A program made the position numbers and the translations under genes. From Syncephalis plumigaleata (Eukaryota > Zoopagomycota > Zoopagomycetes > Zoopagales > Piptocephalidaceae): 64,000 nt of DNA. Below are positions 1 to 13,500 of the stretch, in pieces. Location of the stretch: assembly GCA_025201365.1 (NCBI GenBank), contig JAIXMF010000016.1, positions 434,001 to 498,000 of the forward strand. The letters run 5' to 3'. The notes beneath the pieces are model-generated. The model did not search any database, was not told where the DNA came from, and worked only from the letters and a program-made list of their open reading frames with translations. How positions within the stretch are numbered: position 1 is the first letter of the stretch; the number at the start of each line of letters is the position of its first letter.

Positions 1-813
1 GTGCTTACTGTAGGTTGGTGGGCAATTCTGTCAATAGGGTCGGAAGAACTGCCGACGCTTTCACTTCCGAACTATACGACGAATAAAGTGTGAGGAGCAG
101 TATGATGGTAAATAGGTGGACGATATCGTATGATACCAATCGTTGCAAGTTGATGGGAGGACAAAGACTGATATGTAACTGACAAGACATCCACTTGATT
201 ATTCATTTCATTAGAAGGATGGAATGTATGAAATCGTATGATTCCTCATTAATGACATAGTTAGGACGTATACGTATGTGTTTGTGTGTTGCTCAGTAGA
301 TGATTTGGATTCCTATACAGATCACTCTCGATTAAAGCCTTGCATTTATCGCTGTCATTATTTGAGGTTGGATTGGTTGTGAGGCACAGTTACTAGTGTA
401 TAATTAATTAGTGTATCAATGTCGTTGTTGTCGTTGTTGGAGTAAGCGTGTGTAGACAATGTCGAATGATTGCTTCATATTAATAATGCAGGAATTAATA
501 AATGGTATCCTGGTCGATCAAGTTGTAGTAGTTTTAATACTTGTTGCAAACAACGAAAAGAATAGATTTACCATGTTGTTTATATTCGCAGTATAGTTAA
601 ATGCGATACAAGTAGTGTATTCCCGAGTATAAAACTACTATTTATTACGATCAAAAAATGATAACAGGATGATGAAATCGACAAAGTGATTAGAGAACGG
701 TACTTGCCTAGGCGAACCATGATGATTGCTGAATAAATGGCTAAACAATAACGCAAATAAAGCACACGATATTGTCGAATAATCAATGAACCATGCTAAA
801 CATTATCACTTCT
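1..813. other. Intergenic, window edge
   Basis: No supported gene. A 61-codon minus-strand frame near the left edge (5-190) has a hydrophobic stretch but no intron or family signal. The rest is AT-rich and probably holds the 3' flank of the gene at 814-2905. Confidence 0.4.
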
Positions 814-2905
814 TTAATCGAATGTAACCGAAGCACTACCAGTAACAGTACGCGTTGATACTAATAATCCGTTGTCAGCATCTTCCTTCTCTCCAACATA
901 GCCACTCTTGCTAAATGGAGTATCTGAGGTAATGTGAACGCGTGGACCTTCTACCTCCAGCTTTCCGGTAACTGTAGTCGATTTGAAAGATCCTTTGAAA
1001 TGAGCCTGATAATATTAATGGCACAGAACAGTAGTTGTTAAATAATGTATATACATATGCATATGTGTTTCTTTTACTTACTACATAAAGCTCAATACTA
1101 CCACTCACGGTGTTGGCCTGAACGGTGGTGGTTCCTTCTATTTCTTCTTCTTCTTCTTGTTCTTCTTTCGTTAAGTCATCCAAGATAACGCTTGCAGCAA
1201 AATCTCCTAGCGGATTCAGCATGTATTCATCTGGGTCTTTACCTTCGGACGGCGTATAATTGATATGACCTCGTACACTGCCGCTGACACTCTTAACGTG
1301 CGCGGTCTCTGACACATTGGCATAGACCTTTACATCGCCACTCATTGATCCGGCGTAGAACTGAGCGGCCAACACATCGACAATGGTGGTAGCTCCTGAA
1401 ACGGCACCCGCTTTGACTACGGCATTGGGCGCCTCTACATGGTGTACTACCGTTTCACCGGATGACGTGCCGACTTTAAGCAATTGGCGAGCCGACACAT
1501 TTGTAACGTGTACCATTCCCGAGACACTGCCCACTTTAATGGCTTCTGCCTGGCCGTGGTAGAGAATAACAGCACCGTGCACCGTGCCTGCCTCGATATG
1601 CGTGACTGCGTTGATGTTACCCAAATGGATTCGACCAGATACGGCACCCGCTTTAAGTCGGCCCAATTGAACTCGTTTAAGTGTAGGAACATGAATAGCA
1701 CCTTGACGAACGCCTAAACCAATGGCATCGAGTGATGATAGGGATTCCGGTAGTCGGATACGCAGCTTGACTACTACCTGGATATTCCTATGATGTCGGT
1801 GTGGAGGAGGATGTGGATGTGGATGCGGATGGTCTGGATGGTGTGGAGGAGGATGTGGATGTGGATGATCTGGATGATGTGGAGGAGGAGGATGCGGATG
1901 GTCATCATCGTCATCACCATCATCAAATTTCCTACCATGATGCCCAACTGTTTCTAAACGCCATGAGTAGCGACCGTCTTTTTGTTCCTCCACAACGTGA
2001 ATGTTGTCTTGCGAATATCGCTTATGTACATATGCTTTGAAATCTACCAATATGTGGTCCTTGTGCTTATCATCATCGCCACCATCATCATCGCCATCGT
2101 CGCCGTCGCCTTCTAATTGCTTGAAAAACTCTGGTAATACCGGGTGATCCGGATGATCTAATGGCAGCTGCTCTTCCGATGGGTCATCCTTCTTGGGCAC
2201 ATCATGAGTCACTGTAACAAAGGACCAAGAATGACAGGCCTTGATGGAAAAGTCTAATTCATGCCAGTTGGCTGGATCTACGTAGAATTGGCCGTTGCCC
2301 TTGAAAGGCACCCATCGATGTTTCTTCTTCTTCTTTCCTTCTTCTTCAAGCTCAGGCGGTATTACCACCGCACTACCAACCGTCTTCAATGATCCTTCAT
2401 CTAGCCATTTTGCCTCTGATGTATCGGCGTGAATGTCGCAGCTATGCTCTCTCACATCATTGAGCCATCGGTCGAGTTGACCATACTTGAGATCGATCAG
2501 ACTGGCGCTCGATCCATGCTGACACGCATGATGCTGATGACTATTCTGGCGCATTAAATGAATAAAGGCGATGGGCGAGAGCAAGACTGCGGCCGCGGCT
2601 GCGCTAAGAAGCACTTGCTTGTAGCGAGTGTGGCGTCGTAATTTACGCATCTGTTGCGCATCGGCAATATCTTCCCTCCAGTTTGGATTGCCATCATACA
2701 TTTTCTCCTCATTGGTGTCTTGTTGAGGAATGCTCTGATAACGATGGGCAGGGCTGTTTATATCATCTATAGTGTAATACAGAAAATAATGCATTGTCTT
2801 AATTATTTTCCACGATCAAGTGTCTACAATGGTATCTATTTGCCAATTCATAACAATATACTTACGGGTGCCGCCCATCACCCCAGGATATTGGCTATCC
2901 GTCAT
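814..2905 (-). CDS. DUF4097-like beta-repeat protein with His/Asp-rich linker, single-pass membrane protein
   Basis: Three exons read 5' to 3' as 2905-2866, 2766-1082 and 1005-814, which close in frame to 638 residues. The first exon gives MTDSQYPGVMGGT and joins in phase 1 to the long exon, so the start at 2905 is preferred over internal Met codons at 2794 and 2701. One membrane segment (VLLSAAAAAVLLSPIAFIHL) lies about 65 residues in. A linker of alternating His, Asp and Pro follows, then at least eight degenerate repeats of about 20 residues around AGAVSG, VGSVSG, AGTVHG, AGSMSG and NTVSGSIEL. That spacing is typical of the DUF4097 adhesin-like beta-helix. An acidic KEEQEEEEEIEG patch precedes the last repeat. 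The topology suggests a short cytosolic tail and an outer-face repeat domain. The function is unknown; the family call comes from the repeat pattern only. Confidence 0.75.
1795..1945 (-). repeat. His/Pro/Asp codon repeat inside the DUF4097-like gene
   Basis: Tandem copies of an 18-24 bp unit encode alternating HPHP, PPPHH and PDHPHP blocks after an Asp run. It is an in-frame minisatellite. Such His-rich stretches can bind Zn, Ni or Cu; that role is inferred. Confidence 0.7.
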
Positions 2906-4696
2906 AACGCTGCTATATGTATATGTATATACGTGTGATTGGTATTGCTATCGGATAATAGTAAGAGTAATAAGAAAGAGAGAGAGAGAGAGCTACAGAC
3001 AAAATGTGCTATTCGATGGGATAATAACAGTATGAATGGACAAGATAGACAAGTAAAATAAGCAGAGAGAGAAAGAGAGAAAGAGAGAGAGAGAGCAAAC
3101 GAGAAAGAAGGATAGAAGAAAGCAAGTCTTGTATGATAAATGGTTTCAACAGAGTTTTTATTGGGCTACTTGTTCCAACGTACAACCTGTTGCGATTGTT
3201 CACTCGTAGTGCACGAATGCCAACCAGCAAATGGACTGCATGATGAAATGCCAAGAATAGCCCACTGTCTTTTTTAGTTACTAATATCTACGTCAAACAC
3301 AAATGCATACACACGCACGCACAAAGGTGATTCAAATCCAATACATTATTGTAGAGGAAGAAAGGAAGGAAGGAAGGAAGGGAATGTTTAGCCAAGAATT
3401 TGACAGACATGTTTATTCTTAGTCAGTTGTCAGGTTTATCCTATCCGCAGGATGGAACTACAACCAGATGGTGTCAGTCAGTCAACAAGAGACTGTTTAG
3501 TTTACATGATGTGACGTCATGAGCTAAAGAGCAAGACAGATCATTTACAATGATGGCAATTCAGCTATCGTCATTGCAAACACACACATACACACGTACC
3601 AGCAGGTGTAGTAATCATCGCGATTATGATGATAATAATGAGGTGATGACGAATCAACATCATAATATTAGTAAATGCATTTTCACTTCTTGCAATGCCT
3701 TAAATGGCGCCTGTGTGTTTCGATTGGAATTAATCTAATAAATCGTGATAATAATAGAACTTGGTATGTAATAGTATAGATCTGCTACAGGACATGCTTC
3801 TATCGCCAGGTTCCATCCTATGCATTATTAATTATTAGCATAAATGGTTGGGGGTGAGGAAGCATTGAAGCACGAAGAGGCATTGTCGTATCGTCTCTTT
3901 TTTCATCGCTTGTACTACCGCACTCCTATGTGCATTCCCTCTTTTCTTAAGCATTCAAGTCCTTTTCTTTCTTCTCTTTCTCTCTCATTAGTACAAATCG
4001 TATCTCGTTAGCCTCTATCGTAAATATAAGCGTTGGCGGTTTTATTGCCTCATGGCAGGGAAGAGGAAGAGGAGAGCAGGCCTAACCTTGCATTTGAGTA
4101 AATTTCTATCATTTCAATGGTGCAGGCAGTAATGTATGATGGCGCACGGCTTTTCGCTTCTCCGTTTGATCATATCCAAATGCGTTCATGACAATCATTT
4201 TGTGTCCGTTTCTTCGCGACACTGTCACAGGAGAAGGGACAACAGCAGCTAGTATAATGGCGTGTATTTATAGCAACTTTTTAATCGGTTAATAAACTTG
4301 TTTATTAGTTGGCATTGTAACAGGCATTACATATCATGCATGGATGATGAAAATATATTAACAGGTGCGGCCAGTCACGTAGATGGCATGTGCTGACATG
4401 CTAACGCCTTCACTCTTCTTACTCGTACTCGTGTCGAATAGGCACTTATCGCCGCTTTCCTAATCATTATTACGCTGCTTGTTTCGTTTCTTTTTTTGTT
4501 CTCTTACTTTGTGATTGTTTGTCTGTCGTAGCTACCACGCTTCTTGAATGTATTGTCGTGCCGGCTTTCGATACATTGTTTAATTAATGGCTTTACCTTA
4601 ACGTCTTTCCATCTATTCTATAAATTATATAATCATCGCGACTTTAGTTCCTAGTAATCAGTTTAGTTTTGATCGTTTTACAACAGGTGTCGCATC
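2906..4696. other. Intergenic between divergent genes
   Basis: This holds the shared upstream region of the gene at 814-2905 (-) and the gene at 4697-5777 (+). A GA-rich tract lies at about 2970-3115 and GGAA repeats at 3358-3380. A TATA-like AT stretch at about 4617-4633 sits 65-80 bp before the downstream ATG. No gene was recognised. Confidence 0.5.
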
Positions 4697-5777
4697 ATGA
4701 ACATATCAATTCACAGTGATAATCATATATTGGTAATTCGATCTGATAATAATGATTTTATTGCATCCGATATTGCCGAAGCATTCGTTATCGATGCTAT
4801 CGATGTTGTCACTTCAACCCTCATCACCTGCGGGTTCTTCTATAACGTCTACACGGGTCTGCTCGGCTATATAAAAGCAAAATATCAGCAGTGTCCACGC
4901 AATCAAAACCTAATGCTTCTGGTCAACGTGCTACAATCGCTGGTATGCTTCGCCGTGGGCGCACTCGTACTCGTACACCATTGCGCACCCTGGGTATTCG
5001 ACTGTACAGTAGATATGGTGGCATGTGCTGTAGCACTCGCGGTAAGTGGTGGCTGTGTCACCGGTATTATGGTGGTGTTCGCTTACCAGTCGGCGGAGAC
5101 AACGCAACGTGCACGTGCCCTACTGGCATTTGGTGTGGTCGCGGTGGTCGCCACCGTCACTGTGGGCGCATTCTCAGCGCATGCTATTTCAATGGGCCGT
5201 ACCACCTTTAGTAATTGCACCATGAGCGCTCATAGTACGGCCTGGATTGTATGTAAGCTGATGGTTGATCTCGTCACCAATTTCGGTTTGTCATTGGCCT
5301 ACTTGAGCACGCTACGAAGAATCGTTAACGACACGGGTCTACCTATTTACCGGGTTCTCTTTACGCATGGGCTTGTCGGTCGGTTCCTCGTTCTACTATC
5401 CAATCTAATATGTGCAGCGCTAGTGGCCGTAAATATCGCGAGTAAATGGCACGTACTCTTCTATTCAATTGACGGTAAGCATGCTACCATCATTGCTATT
5501 TGCAATGTGCTCTTCTTTATTTTGTCATTAATGCTAACAGTTTAAACGTGAATGACATGCTTGGCCTATTCCATTGCCGTTTCTAGAATTATTAGCCTCT
5601 ACCATCTTGAATTGGCAGCTAATGGCACGCCATAGGGCGTTAAATACCCCATTGGCCAATATATCCGCCGAGATGGCTCTTGTTCAAAGTGGCGTGATTA
5701 CACTCTCGCAACCTTCTTCCGCCTTTCATTCTCCTGATGATGTGCTGCATTGTCGTTGCTATCATCGAGCAACCTAG
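4697..5777 (+). CDS. Seven-transmembrane protein, copy 1
   Basis: Exons 4697-5474 and 5587-5777 join in phase 1 to give 322 residues. Hydrophobic segments fall at about residues 33-57, 72-97, 110-137, 145-170, 187-210, 230-252 and across the intron at 260-280, with a hydrophilic N terminus of about 30 residues. Conserved positions shared with the next gene include an Asn-Cys pair in the loop after TM4 and R(R/N)IV.DTGL.(I/V)YR after TM5. The layout resembles fungal seven-helix receptors, but no ligand or G-protein motif identifies a class. The next plus-strand gene is a diverged paralog with the same intron position. The 63-residue last exon adds a Ser/Pro-rich cytosolic tail that the paralog lacks. 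Confidence 0.8.
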
Positions 5778-6696
5778 CGGAGCATTTCCATCATCATTGG
5801 CAGACGAACTCACTTGTTGTCCGTTATGCTTGCAATTGACTTTTGGCTTTATAGCTGCATCTACCACGTTTATTTCTTTTTCCCCATCATATGACTGATT
5901 GTTCCGGTTGAACCTACATTTCATGTAATTAATATAGCAATTTAGGTGTATTTGTTCCATGTGACTCTTTCTTGAAAACAATTCCAGTGTTAAGAATGGC
6001 TTATTATGAACGTGGTATCCTTACCCGTTTACATTGTTGTTCTTGACTAGCCATGAGGTCATAGTTCGGCAATTGTATCTTGGAATGCCTCCGCTCGTGC
6101 AATACCAATACCATTGTGTGTATGTGTATGTCGACACATTCAGCATGAATCAGTTGTGAGGTTTACTATTTCTGTAAGGTTACTCACAACATTCTAAAAC
6201 GTTGTGCAACAGGATACACCTTCTATGGTAGAGGCTCTCTTCTCTTCGAAACAACATGACCAGTTCTTTACCCGAAGCCTTTCTAATAATAATAGTAATA
6301 GTAATAAAGAAGAAAAAGTATGCTGTGCTGGGGTTATCGATGCCGTATGAATTAGTCACCACCATTCCAGGGGCAAAGGTTTTTTTCATACTTAAATGAC
6401 ACAACCTACTCGTAAATCGTACTACGCTCTTAAACAATTGTCATTCGAGATCGCCTATTTATTAGTCATCCTATTTCTTTCTATTGCATCGGATCTCCAT
6501 TAATATTTCATATCTCCATCCTGCTATTTGCCAATGTACTACTGCGCTGCGCGTAATATTGTTTGTTGTTAGCTACTCTCCTTCATTTAACGATTGTCCC
6601 TATTGAACATTGTCCTCTATCATAGTCTAGTATAGGACTAGGAATATTGCCGCTTAACAAGGGCATCACGACAATATCGTACACTATCAGTCAAGC
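5778..6696. other. Intergenic between the tandem paralogs
   Basis: No conserved reading frame. It contains a short (TAA/TAG)n stretch near 6285-6310 and presumably the 3' end of copy 1 and the promoter of copy 2. Confidence 0.5.
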
Positions 6697-7581
6697 ATGG
6701 TTACTTCACGACAAACATTGCATGCTCAACTCGTCAATTATTATGTGCATACACATCAGGATTTTATTGACACTATACTTATCACCTATTTCACCTATTT
6801 ATTTCTTCATTGCACATTCATTGCATTTAACGTTTATCGCCGATCCTGCCGGTATCGTTGTCCATTTATTCAAAAGCTCATCATCCATCTAAACCTTATA
6901 CAAACATGCTTCTGTTTATCCGTGGCCACATTCATACTTTTACGCCATGCCATGCCATGGCTATTTGGCTGCGAGGTGACCAAGCACCTTTCCATCCTGT
7001 GCCTCACCATCTCCACAGGTTGCGTCAATGGCATCCTGGTAGCATTCGTGTTTCAATCGTCGACCAACCTCAAACGGGACTACATCCTCATAGGGTTGGG
7101 GGTGATCGCCATTCTGGCCACCATTGGTGTTAGCGCTTTTGCCTATGTTGCCGTCGAATTCGAGGGATCCGTCAATGGCAATTGCTATCTAGTGGCGCAA
7201 CAAAGGAGCTGGGTAATCGTCAAGTTTGTGATTGATCTGACCATCAAGTTTGGTCTTTCGTGCGTCTACCTGAACGTGCTGAGAAACATCGTTCGAGACA
7301 CTGGCCTATCTGTGTACCGTGCACTATGGCGCGGCGGTCTCATCGGCAACTTTCTCGTCCTATTCTCCAATATATCCTGCGTTACCTTGGTGTCAACCGG
7401 TGTACTCAGCCGATGGGCCACCGAACTGTACGTCACTGATGGTATGTAGTCTGCTCTAACCCCTATTATCGATAGAGAATACTCGACTAACATTTCGATT
7501 ACTGTTTGTTTAGTGTTGATCACGGCCATGATAATCAATTGGCAACTAAGAGCGCGTCATAATGCATTTTCATATCATTAA
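6697..7581 (+). CDS. Seven-transmembrane protein, copy 2
   Basis: Exons 6697-7441 and 7514-7581 join in phase 1 (GAT G|TG) to give 270 residues. It aligns with copy 1 through TM2-TM7: AMPWLFGCEV against CAPWVFDCTV, STGCVNGILVAFVFQS against SGGCVTGIMVVFAYQS, and IVRDTGLSVYR against IVNDTGLPIYR. The intron interrupts the same codon in both copies. The last exon is short and ends soon after INWQLRARH, so the cytosolic tail of copy 1 is missing. The N-terminal start is the least certain part; the hydrophobic segment near residues 22-45 matches TM1 of copy 1. Function unknown. Confidence 0.78.
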
Positions 7582-7890
7582 CACCACTACTAAAGAGTAG
7601 TAAGCTGTTTATTTATTATTACCAAGCGCATTTGATGATTTTTGTTAAATAATGAAACTGTAGTTTATCGCATATAGATTTCTAATTGATACTCGAGTTA
7701 TTCATTAAAGTATATAGACAATTACATGCATTTAGTAATAATAGTAATGATAATTTATTAATTACAGCCGTGTCTTCGTATCCTATAAAATATTAATTGA
7801 AATGTTGCAACTGTCGTCCATTCGGAAGACAGAAGCTATAATAATGATAATAATATGGAAGATAAAGAAGTATTCCTATGCACACTCATA
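7582..7890. other. Convergent intergenic spacer
   Basis: 3' flanks of the convergent genes on either side. AT-rich, with nothing recognisable as coding. Confidence 0.5.
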
Positions 7891-9192
7891 TTAAGCGGCC
7901 TTTTGAGTTTGAGTAGATTCGACACCGAGACCGACACCTAATGATGCTGTAGCACCATCGGCTGACGGATTAAGAAGTTCAGTTCGAGTGCGAGTCAATG
8001 CTGATGGAGCTTCTCCAGCGATGAATCGAATCATCATCTCGCGAGCATAGCTGCATAAGCTGTCAGCACGCGATGCATTTGAAGCACTGAGTGAACATTT
8101 GAGTGAGATATTGCTCGAGCTACAGTCATTAACCTAGACAAGCACGATTCGTACTAATTAGCACGCCACTCAATCCTGGCTTATCCGCTGCACTTACCTC
8201 CATCTTGCAAACGCGACCATCCCAATACTCACTGCTGCTGGCTATCTCGCGTAATCGTTCGCGTAACGCATCAATCGGCGCTTTATAGTCGACAAAGAGC
8301 ATAACCGTTCCAATCTTGAAAGCTGAACGGCGAGTCCAATTCTCGAATGACGCCGAAATAAAACGCGACAATGGCACGATAATACGTCGTTCATCGGGTG
8401 TACGCACCACCACATACTGCGCCACAATTTCCTCTGAACAGGTGCATGCTTGTTAGACATGCATCATAATTGACTATTACCACTCACCGATAAATCCATG
8501 CGTGCCATCCACCACGACCTCATCATCCAGCATGAATGGCTGGGTTAGCGCCACTTGTAGATTGCCGATAACGTTCTCGATCGATGGACGTGCCGCCAAA
8601 CCCACGATAAGACCCGCTACACCTGCACTGGCCAGTAGACTTAGACCGAACTGCCAGGCCGACGGGAATGTCATTAGTATGCTGGCCAGACCGAGTATAA
8701 ATATGATTGTGTATAGTGTACGTGTTATAACTACAAGCTGCGTTTGCACACGACGATACTGTCGATTGTCCTTCTCCTTGTCGGCGTCGTTCTGTCGCTC
8801 AACGACACCAGCCGCTACACGCACCACATTGATGCACAACCAAGTAATGCCGACAATAAGTAGGATGACCAATGCGTGGCGAATGGTTTTAGTTATATCG
8901 TCGGATAGGAATTCAAGAAACGGAAACGTAATTAATGCCGCCATTACCGGGAACATGAATAGTGTCGGCCATGAACTGTCCATACATACGCAGCAACAAT
9001 GTAAGCTATATCATTATCACTTGATGATCATGTATCCTATATTTACCAGTATTTGACTAGGTCGTCGTCAACCTTGTTTGCTGTTCGACTGGCAATATAT
9101 TTAAGCGTCATGTGCAGGATAAAATGCAATATGACGGAACCGACTATGGCACCCAACAAAATGGCGGTCGGTTGAACCCACGCGTCCACCAT
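7891..9192 (-). CDS. MscS-family mechanosensitive ion channel
   Basis: Exons 9192-9047, 8975-8488, 8433-8198 and 8133-7891 join cleanly to 370 residues. An N-terminal helix, two further helices and a cytosolic loop (VERQNDADKEKDNRQYRRVQ) precede the pore region. The diagnostic core follows: SLLASAGVAGLIVGLAARPS is the Gly/Ala-rich TM3 pore helix and ENVIGNLQVALTQPF leads into the beta domain (LDDEVVVDGTHGFI). The C terminus is a short Ser/Thr-rich tail ending QTQKAA. The channel should open under membrane tension and release osmolytes. The length is close to small bacterial-type MscS channels, unlike the larger EF-hand fungal MscS proteins of endoplasmic reticulum. Another tension-gated channel, MscL, lies at 33284-34145. 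Confidence 0.93.
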
Positions 9193-10197
9193 GATGCTAG
9201 TATGTATATGTATGTATATATCGTTAGAACAATAAATAAGTAGGCTAATAAGCGGTTGACAGCGGATTCAGGTGAGTCAATACGGAGTGGCTAACAGAAC
9301 AAGAGATTAACGACTAATTAAGCGGTGGAATTCATACAAGAAAAGAAGGCACACTTGATTTGCGCCAACCGTCAGACTTGGAATAACATCCTCATTCGAT
9401 TTTTACTTTATTGCCGCTCAGTCCACGTGACGCATCGTACCACTCGACTGAGCGTCACCTGTCCATCGAGTATGTTTACTAACTCATACTAGTACGCTTT
9501 GTATTTACTTTCATTGACGGACTATGGTGCTACCAGCTAAAGAGATAAAGCATAAGAAGGTAATATGACTACGAGTAATACAGGGAAATGTAGCAATTAA
9601 TTCGGATAACATGATACGACATTGAAGGTTCGAGATGCCATGCTACTTATGCACCATGTTATGTGGAGTAATTGCTAGATTTCGATGTCATCCTTTATTC
9701 TTCTTATTCTTCCTTTCATTATTATATTTATTGTCACTATTTAGTCGTCTTTTCGCTCAGAAGCATACATATTATTAGTCTTTATCATTTACTGTGTGTT
9801 CAACAACATTATTAGTTACATCTAGCTGACTTATCCAGTCAAAAGAGGTAAGAAGCTTAGTAGACGATTAATGTTTGACGACAATAGTAGTACTCGACGA
9901 AGGACTACACTTTTGTCTGTACTTGCTCAGTACATCGATACTTTTGTATTGCAACAGACGTGAATGGCATAATCATGATATACATGAGCAAGTGCTATAT
10001 TCAGCATCAATTAAACTAATAGTTGTTGTTGTTGTTGTTATAGTGAAGCAAGTCAGCTTAGAGCAAGTAGTTGTTGATACACATCATTCAGTATCAGTGT
10101 CAACAAGTGATTATTCTGGTGCAGGCACAAACAATCCATTTGTATTCCTGACATTCCTTTCGTTTATTATCATATCCTGTGATTCAATACGGCTAGA
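9193..10197. other. Divergent promoter region, MscS gene and RhoGEF
   Basis: No gene recognised. It contains a (GTTGTT)n stretch near 10020-10040. It would hold the promoters of the MscS gene (-) and the RhoGEF (+). Confidence 0.5.
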
Positions 10198-10558
10198 ATG
10201 TCTAGTAGTTCATCATCGTCTAGCAGTGAAATGAACAATGATTTAAATCATGATGTGGAACAACATCAAATGGCAGATGATGCTTTATCGATAACATTGT
10301 CGTATAGGTAGGAGTAAGGGTGTATCAAGTATGCATGCAGATTGCATTTCAACGCTAACACATGATCCACGAGTAGACCTGATTCCATTGCCATGTCAAT
10401 AGACTCGGATTGCATTGGGCGTTGCAGCAGTGATATTTCACACTTTAGTCGAACCAGTTCATTTGCAACCATTACAAGTAGAGCGTATGCCAGACAGAGC
10501 AACACTAATATATCGCATCGCAGCCAGACGTATTCAGCATTAAGTAATAGATCATCCA

Positions 10559-10589
<31 letters not shown>

Positions 10590-13500
10590 CTTGTCGATAG
10601 TAATGGAAAAGTTAGATGTGCATAATGATTTCTTGACATGCTCGATGACGACACCAATAGTATGGACATGAATCAACAACCTATACTTGCTAATAATTCC
10701 GTTCAACATGAATCAACATCCACCACATCATATATTGACAAATCAAATTTACTACTTACAAAGGACGATAATAATGGCATTCTAACTGTGAGGAATGCTG
10801 ATGACTCGGCACTAATACCACGTAAAGCACATGAATATTATCAATCTACCCAGCACTTTTATCGATGGTGGCGACTGCATTTCGTGCTCAAATCATACTT
10901 CGGATACACTACAAGGAGCTCTTGGAATACAAGGATAGTTTCAATGGCCGCCACGCAATAGATATTTTATGTTTGATTATGAAAACAAATGATCGAGATC
11001 TTGCATTGCACGTTGGTCGTGCGCTGGAAGCACAACACTTTTTCCATGATGTAACCTATGATTACCGGCTACGCGATAATCCAGATGATATTTATCAGTT
11101 TCAGAGAAGCATTGCCACGAAACTCATAGCACGGAATGGTTATGCCAATGGAGTTTCGACATTCAACATGGATGATAGCAATTCAAATAGTGTAAGCAGC
11201 AGCGACATTTCTTCATCGACTGCTACTATCAATACTCGATCAGTAGATGCATCACCAATCAAATTGCCAAATGGTGTATTTACATGGCTTACGAATTGCT
11301 ATTCACCACATGCACACAGATGTTCCCTGCTATAGCATGTCATGTTCGCGTCGTATAAAGGAACAAGCGAGATTTGGAAGTGAACTAGCTAGTGAATTGA
11401 AGCATAATGCCAATCGATTAAGCCAACATGGCCAAAGCCAATCAAGAAGTCAATGTATTATGACTATAGTAAATGAACTATCAAATGCGGCGTCAAATGG
11501 AGAACAAAGGCGACAGGAGATTATTAGCGATATTATTCACACCGAACAAAAGTTTATGGATGCGCTTGAGACCATCAAAAGGGTATACATTGAACCATTT
11601 CGCTATGCAAACATTATTAGTGATCCTATAGAGCTCGATGCTTTTATTGAGAATGTATTTTATAACATACCAACTATTCGTCAGACTAGTGCACAACTGC
11701 TACAAGCATTGATTGAACGACAAAACGAAAATACGACCGTTGAGCGAATTGGTGACATCTTCCTTGCACATGTAGACAAGCTTGAACCATTCGTGTCGTA
11801 TGCTGCACATCGACCATATGCCTTACATCATCTAGATACGGCAGTCAAGAAGTATGATGAATTACTACGATGGCTGGAGGAACGGAAGCGTATGCCAGAA
11901 GTACACGGGATTCCCATTCACTGGTTTCTTGCACAACCTACAGCGCGACTTGCTCGATATCCGCTCTACTTGAAGCAGCAATAAAAGCATCACCTGAAGG
12001 ACATCCGGATAGAGAAATTTGGCATTGGCCATTAGAAAGATCCGTATATTAATGGAACGCGTCAATTGTGAGATTGAGCGTGCAGACATGCGTATTTACT
12101 TGTTCCAATTAAACGACGTATTAAGCTGCAATCCTAAAGATCTTCAAGTGTTGGCATTGCTGGATCCTGAACGACAGTTAATTCATGAAGGATCGTTGAT
12201 GAGGCAAGCCAATATTGGTCGTTCATTTGTGACACTGTTTCTTTTTGATCACTATTTATTATTGGTTAAACAGCGGAAATTAAAGGAGAGAGACAGATAC
12301 GTGGTGTATCGACGTCCAATTCCACTGAGAATGCTTATGACAACAGTGGAGGATGAGCCAGCATCGACTAGTACAGGTCTTGTACCATTCTTCAGATCTG
12401 CGTCCGGTGGCAACAACACTACCCGTACTAGTTTCCTATTAAATTCACGCATCTCGGTGTAAATGGCATGGAAATTACACTCTATGCGTCATCACTCATC
12501 GAGCGTCAGGAATGGCGTGAAAGCATCGAGATGCAATGCAAGCTGATTGTGGAAAAGCAGATGATATTCGATAGTGTGGCATTATCGGTTAATGAGTTTA
12601 GGAATACTTTGTCTATCAACTGCTCTACAACATCATGTAAGCACTATTTTGTAATTATTATACATTGATGTCCCAAGCTAATCAGTCATTCCTAGATTAT
12701 CCTAGTAGACTCATAATAGGCACAGATGATGGGGTCTATATGGGAACACCAGATCAACAGACTCCATGATAAGAATACTAAACTAAAGAAGGTGCATAAA
12801 GTCGAAATACTCGAGGATTACAATATGCTTTTGGTATTACACGGTGAGTGAAGTAGTCTAACATTAATGCATAGAATACTGAATGCTGCTTGATAGGCAA
12901 AAGTCGTACGCTTACAGTGTTTACTATAAGTCAAATGGTAGCAGCGTACCAAAGTGGATCCAAATGGATATAAAATTAGAACAAAAGTAACATATTTCGA
13001 ATCGGGTGCTTGTATGGGTCGTCTCTTAATATGCGCAGTAAGATCCGAGGCACTTTACTCGACCATCGATCTTTTCGAACCGATGTTCGACGATAGAGGG
13101 AAGAAGTTCAGGTCATCATCCTCTAGTAGATCATTGGTCAAGTATAAGGCAAGTATACCTAATCAAATAGATGTAATCATTGCTCATACATATTTGTCGT
13201 AGACATTCTACATGCCCAAGGAGACATCATCGGTTCATTTCATGCAAAAAAGCTATGCTTCACTTCTAGGAATGGATTTGAAGTGCTTAATTTGAATGAC
13301 AAAGAGCCAGTATCATTGCTTGATCTGAAAGATGAAGCGTTTGATTTTGTTGTTCAACAAAATGATGCTCGATCCATAGCTATATTCCATTTTGGCGGTA
13401 AAGGTTTTCTGTTATGCTACAATAAATTTGCATTCTACGTAGATGAGCGTGGCAAACGTTCCTGGCCTGATTGGCTTGTAACATGGGAGGGAGAACCATC

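Noticed and set aside
9875-10234. 119-codon plus-strand frame upstream of the RhoGEF
   Set aside because: It has no family resemblance. The ATG at 10198 in another frame joins the next exon correctly.
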